Under the pieces are notes generated by a model. That model ran no database searches and was not told the origin of the DNA. It worked only from the letters and a program-made list of their open reading frames with translations. 64,000 nt of DNA from Microbacterium sp. AZCO (GTDB taxonomy: Bacteria; Actinomycetota; Actinomycetes; Actinomycetales; Microbacteriaceae), in contig NZ_CP154857.1 of the NCBI RefSeq assembly GCF_039614715.1, positions 3,906,001-3,970,000 of the forward strand, given 5' to 3'. The position numbers were made by a program, and so were the translations under genes. Shown here piece by piece: positions 61,926-64,000 of the stretch (position 1 is the stretch's first letter; the number at the start of each line of letters is the position of its first letter).

Positions 61926-61999
61926 GCCCGATGGATGCCGCCGGAGCCGGCGCCGAGACGACCGCCCGCGCTGCGCGGGCCGACCGAACGAAAGGCTGA
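61922..61999 (+). CDS. Possible 25-aa coupled micro-ORF
   Basis: ATG overlaps the permease stop (ATGA) and opens MSPMDAAGAGAETTARAARA, ending five residues later, three bases before the next GTG start. Its role may only be to carry ribosomes across to the glycosidase gene. No homology can be judged at this size. Confidence 0.25.
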   Translation: MSPMDAAGAGAETTARAARADRTKG

Positions 62000-62002
62000 C
62001 AC

Positions 62003-63013
62003 GTGTTCGACCTCCCCGGTTCCTGGGTCTGGGACTTCTGGTTCGCCGACGACGGCGAGCGGTACCACCTCTTCTTCCTCTACGCCTCGCGAGCCCTGCA
62101 GGAGCCCGACGCTCGCCATTACCGCGCCTCGATCGGGCACGCCGTCTCGACCGACCTCGTCTCGTGGAGGCAGGTGGCCGACGCGCTCGTGCGCAGCGAC
62201 GGCCCGGCGTTCGACGACCTCGCGACGTGGACGGGCTCGACCGTGCGGCATCCCGACGGCACGTGGTTCCTCTTCTACACGGGAGCGTCGCTCGCCGCGG
62301 ACGGGAAGAACGTCCAGAGCGTGGGCTACGCGACCTCGACCGACCTCCACGTGTGGACGAAGGCGCCCGGCCCCGTGCTCGGGGCCGCAGCCCCCTGGTA
62401 CGAGACGATCGAGAGCGGCGCGTGGCACGACGAGGCGTTCCGCGACCCGTGGGTCTACCCCGACCCGGACGGCGACGGCTGGCACATGCTCATCACGGCG
62501 CGCGCGTCCGACGGGCCCGCGGACGGCCGCGGAGTCATCGGCCATGCGTGGTCGCCCGATCTGCGCCGGTGGGAGCTCCGACCGCCCCTCAGCGCGCCGA
62601 GCCCGCGGGGCTTCGGGCAGCTCGAGGTGATGCAGGTCGAGGTCGTCGACGGACGTCCCGTGCTGCTCTTCTCCTGCCTCGCGGAGCACGCGAGCGAGGC
62701 CCGCGCCGAAACGACCGGAGGAACATGGGCGGCTCCCGCCGACTCGGTCGTGGGTCCGTTCGACGTCGAGGCCGCGTATCCGCTGACGGACGACGGGCTC
62801 TACGTCGGCCGGCTCCTGCGCCGCCGCGACGACGGCCGGTGGCTCTTCTTCGCGTTCCGCAATGCCGGTCCCGACGGGCGGTTCGTGGGCGGCGTCACCG
62901 ACCCGCTCCCCGTCGCGTGGCGAGGCGGGCGGCTCACGGTCGAGGCGGAGCCGGTGTCCGCCGAGGCCATCGCCGACGGAGAGAGCGAGACGGCGGTCGC
63001 CGGCATCCACTGA
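62003..63013 (+). CDS. Cytoplasmic GH32/GH68-clan beta-fructosidase
   Basis: 336 residues, single five-bladed propeller with no signal peptide and no C-terminal sandwich. Nucleophile candidate Asp11 in WVWDFWFADD (GH68-like wording rather than GH32 WMNDP), Asp148 in FRDPWVYPD, and Glu208 or Glu213 in GQLEVMQVEV as acid/base. Position after importer genes and cytoplasmic location suggest hydrolysis of imported fructosides. Exact specificity (sucrose, levanbiose or inulobiose) cannot be read. The GTG start is three bases after the small frame's stop; a GAAAGG lies upstream. Confidence 0.8.
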   Translation: MFDLPGSWVWDFWFADDGERYHLFFLYASRALQEPDARHYRASIGHAVSTDLVSWRQVADALVRSDGPAFDDLATWTGSTVRHPDGTWFLFYTGASLAADGKNVQSVGYATSTDLHVWTKAPGPVLGAAAPWYETIESGAWHDEAFRDPWVYPDPDGDGWHMLITARASDGPADGRGVIGHAWSPDLRRWELRPPLSAPSPRGFGQLEVMQVEVVDGRPVLLFSCLAEHASEARAETTGGTWAAPADSVVGPFDVEAAYPLTDDGLYVGRLLRRRDDGRWLFFAFRNAGPDGRFVGGVTDPLPVAWRGGRLTVEAEPVSAEAIADGESETAVAGIH

Positions 63014-63040
63014 TCCGATCAACGAGGAGGAACGCCGACG

Positions 63041-64000
63041 ATGTCGATTCCCCGCAGCACATCCCGCACGCCCGCCCGTACGCCCGCCCGTCGGCGCGCC
63101 GCCGGGGTGACGGCCCTCGCGGCCCTCACCGCGGCGACCGTCGCGGGGCCCGTCCTCGCGCCTGCGACCGCAGACGCCGACGAGCCCGCGACGTACCGTG
63201 CCCAGTACCACTTCACGGTGCCCGACCACTGGAAGAACGACCCCCAGCGGCCGGTCTTCGTCGACGGGAAGTTCCGGTACTACTACCTGTACAACTCCGA
63301 CTACGACGCCGATCCCACCGCCAACTTCGGCACGGCCTGGCGGCTCGCGACGACGTACGACGGCGTCGTGTTCGCCGATCAGGGCATCGCCGCGCCGAAG
63401 AGGACGAACGCGAACTACGACCTGTGGTCGGGGTCGACGGTCGTCGACCACGCGAACACGGCGGGGTTCGGCGCCGACGCCGTCGTGATGCTCGTGACGC
63501 AGATGGACCATCCCACGCCGGCGCAGCAGGCGAACGCGTCGGGGCCGCAGGCGCAGTTCCTCTGGTACTCGATCGACGGCGGCCGCACGTTCCGCCCCTC
63601 CGGCGATCAGCCGGTCATCCCGAACGGCGGCCGCGCGGACTTCCGCGACCCGAAGGTGGTGTGGGATGCCGAGCGGGGCCGGTGGGTCGCGCTCATCGCC
63701 GCACGCGACCGCGTCAGCTTCTACACCTCGCCGGACCTGAGGACCTGGACGCGCCGCAGCGAGTGGGTCGACACCGGCATCGGGACGATCGAGTGTCCCG
63801 ACCTCTTCCGCATCCGCGCCGACGACGGGTCGTTCCACTGGGTGCTCGGGGTGAGCGCCAACGGATACGCGACGGGCGACCCCGCGACGTTCGCCTATTG
63901 GACCGGCAGCTTCGACGGCGACGCGTTCCACCCCGACACCGCGGCGCCCCAGTGGCTCGACCACGGGTTCGACTGGTACGGCGGCGTCACGTGGGAGGAT
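63041..64000 (+). CDS. Secreted GH32 fructanase, 3'-partial
   Basis: The first 320 residues are in the window; the frame is still open at base 64000. An Arg-rich, probably Sec-type signal peptide (about 1-46, ending near TADADEP) precedes the GH32 propeller: Asp67 in HWKNDPQRP (Lys in place of the usual Met), Asp203 in FRDPKVVWD, Glu251 in IECPDLF. No transmembrane anchor near the N-terminus, unlike the GH32 enzyme at 54-55.5 kb, so it should be released or carry C-terminal modules beyond the window. GAGGAGG lies about 10 nt before the ATG. Probably the last or near-last gene of the importer operon. Confidence 0.86.
   Translation, partial: MSIPRSTSRTPARTPARRRAAGVTALAALTAATVAGPVLAPATADADEPATYRAQYHFTVPDHWKNDPQRPVFVDGKFRYYYLYNSDYDADPTANFGTAWRLATTYDGVVFADQGIAAPKRTNANYDLWSGSTVVDHANTAGFGADAVVMLVTQMDHPTPAQQANASGPQAQFLWYSIDGGRTFRPSGDQPVIPNGGRADFRDPKVVWDAERGRWVALIAARDRVSFYTSPDLRTWTRRSEWVDTGIGTIECPDLFRIRADDGSFHWVLGVSANGYATGDPATFAYWTGSFDGDAFHPDTAAPQWLDHGFDWYGGVTWED

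Overview
The window is about 70% G+C DNA from a high-GC Gram-positive actinobacterium, most likely Microbacteriaceae and Microbacterium-like. The pointers are strongly G/C-ending codons, many GTG starts, several probable leaderless promoters, LacI-controlled sugar ABC importers, a DtxR/IdeR-type iron box before an efeUOB operon, and a frequent GGATGCC/GGCATCC heptamer. I see no tRNA, rRNA, CRISPR array, insertion sequence or prophage. No gene-free stretch exceeds about 300 bases.

Left part (1-30.6 kb). The window opens inside a giant DUF11-repeat surface protein, followed by a membrane-anchored L,D-transpeptidase, a small lipoprotein and an aldo/keto reductase. Two complete, diverged Tc (ABC) toxin-like gene pairs follow. 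Each is an unusually short TcA-like protein (1149 and 1105 aa, against about 2000-2500 aa for classical TcA) followed by one large TcB-TcC fusion (SpvB, FG-GAP, TcdB middle, Rhs/YD repeats, Rhs core) with a variable C-terminal payload. The first payload carries a zinc-metallopeptidase HETGH motif; the second is glycine-zipper-rich with no catalytic motif I can recognise. A peptidoglycan-binding lipoprotein and a divergent LuxR-type regulator lie between the pairs. This is the most notable system in the window. An isocitrate lyase/PEP mutase family enzyme follows.

Middle part (30.6-48.9 kb). Housekeeping and accessory genes: a GAP-family membrane protein, a PaiB-like FMN protein and an EamA exporter divergent from a MocR regulator with three operator-like repeats, an SRPBCC protein, a TetR-controlled 14-TM drug exporter beside an azoreductase, a molybdopterin oxidoreductase with a Gly at the fourth Fe-S ligand position, a LacI-regulated rhamnose-type ABC importer (ATPase, two permeases, binding protein), a DUF202 pair and a DUF3237 protein.

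Right part (49-64 kb). An iron-box-controlled EfeUOB ferrous/heme iron uptake operon, then a fructan locus: a LacI regulator, a membrane-anchored GH32 fructanase, a secreted GH68 levansucrase, a second LacI regulator with its own palindromic operators, a binding-protein-dependent sugar importer, a cytoplasmic GH32/68-type enzyme, and a secreted GH32 enzyme that runs off the window. The expected logic is levan synthesis from sucrose outside the cell, external trimming to fructose or oligofructans, import by the ABC system and intracellular hydrolysis, under two paralogous repressors.
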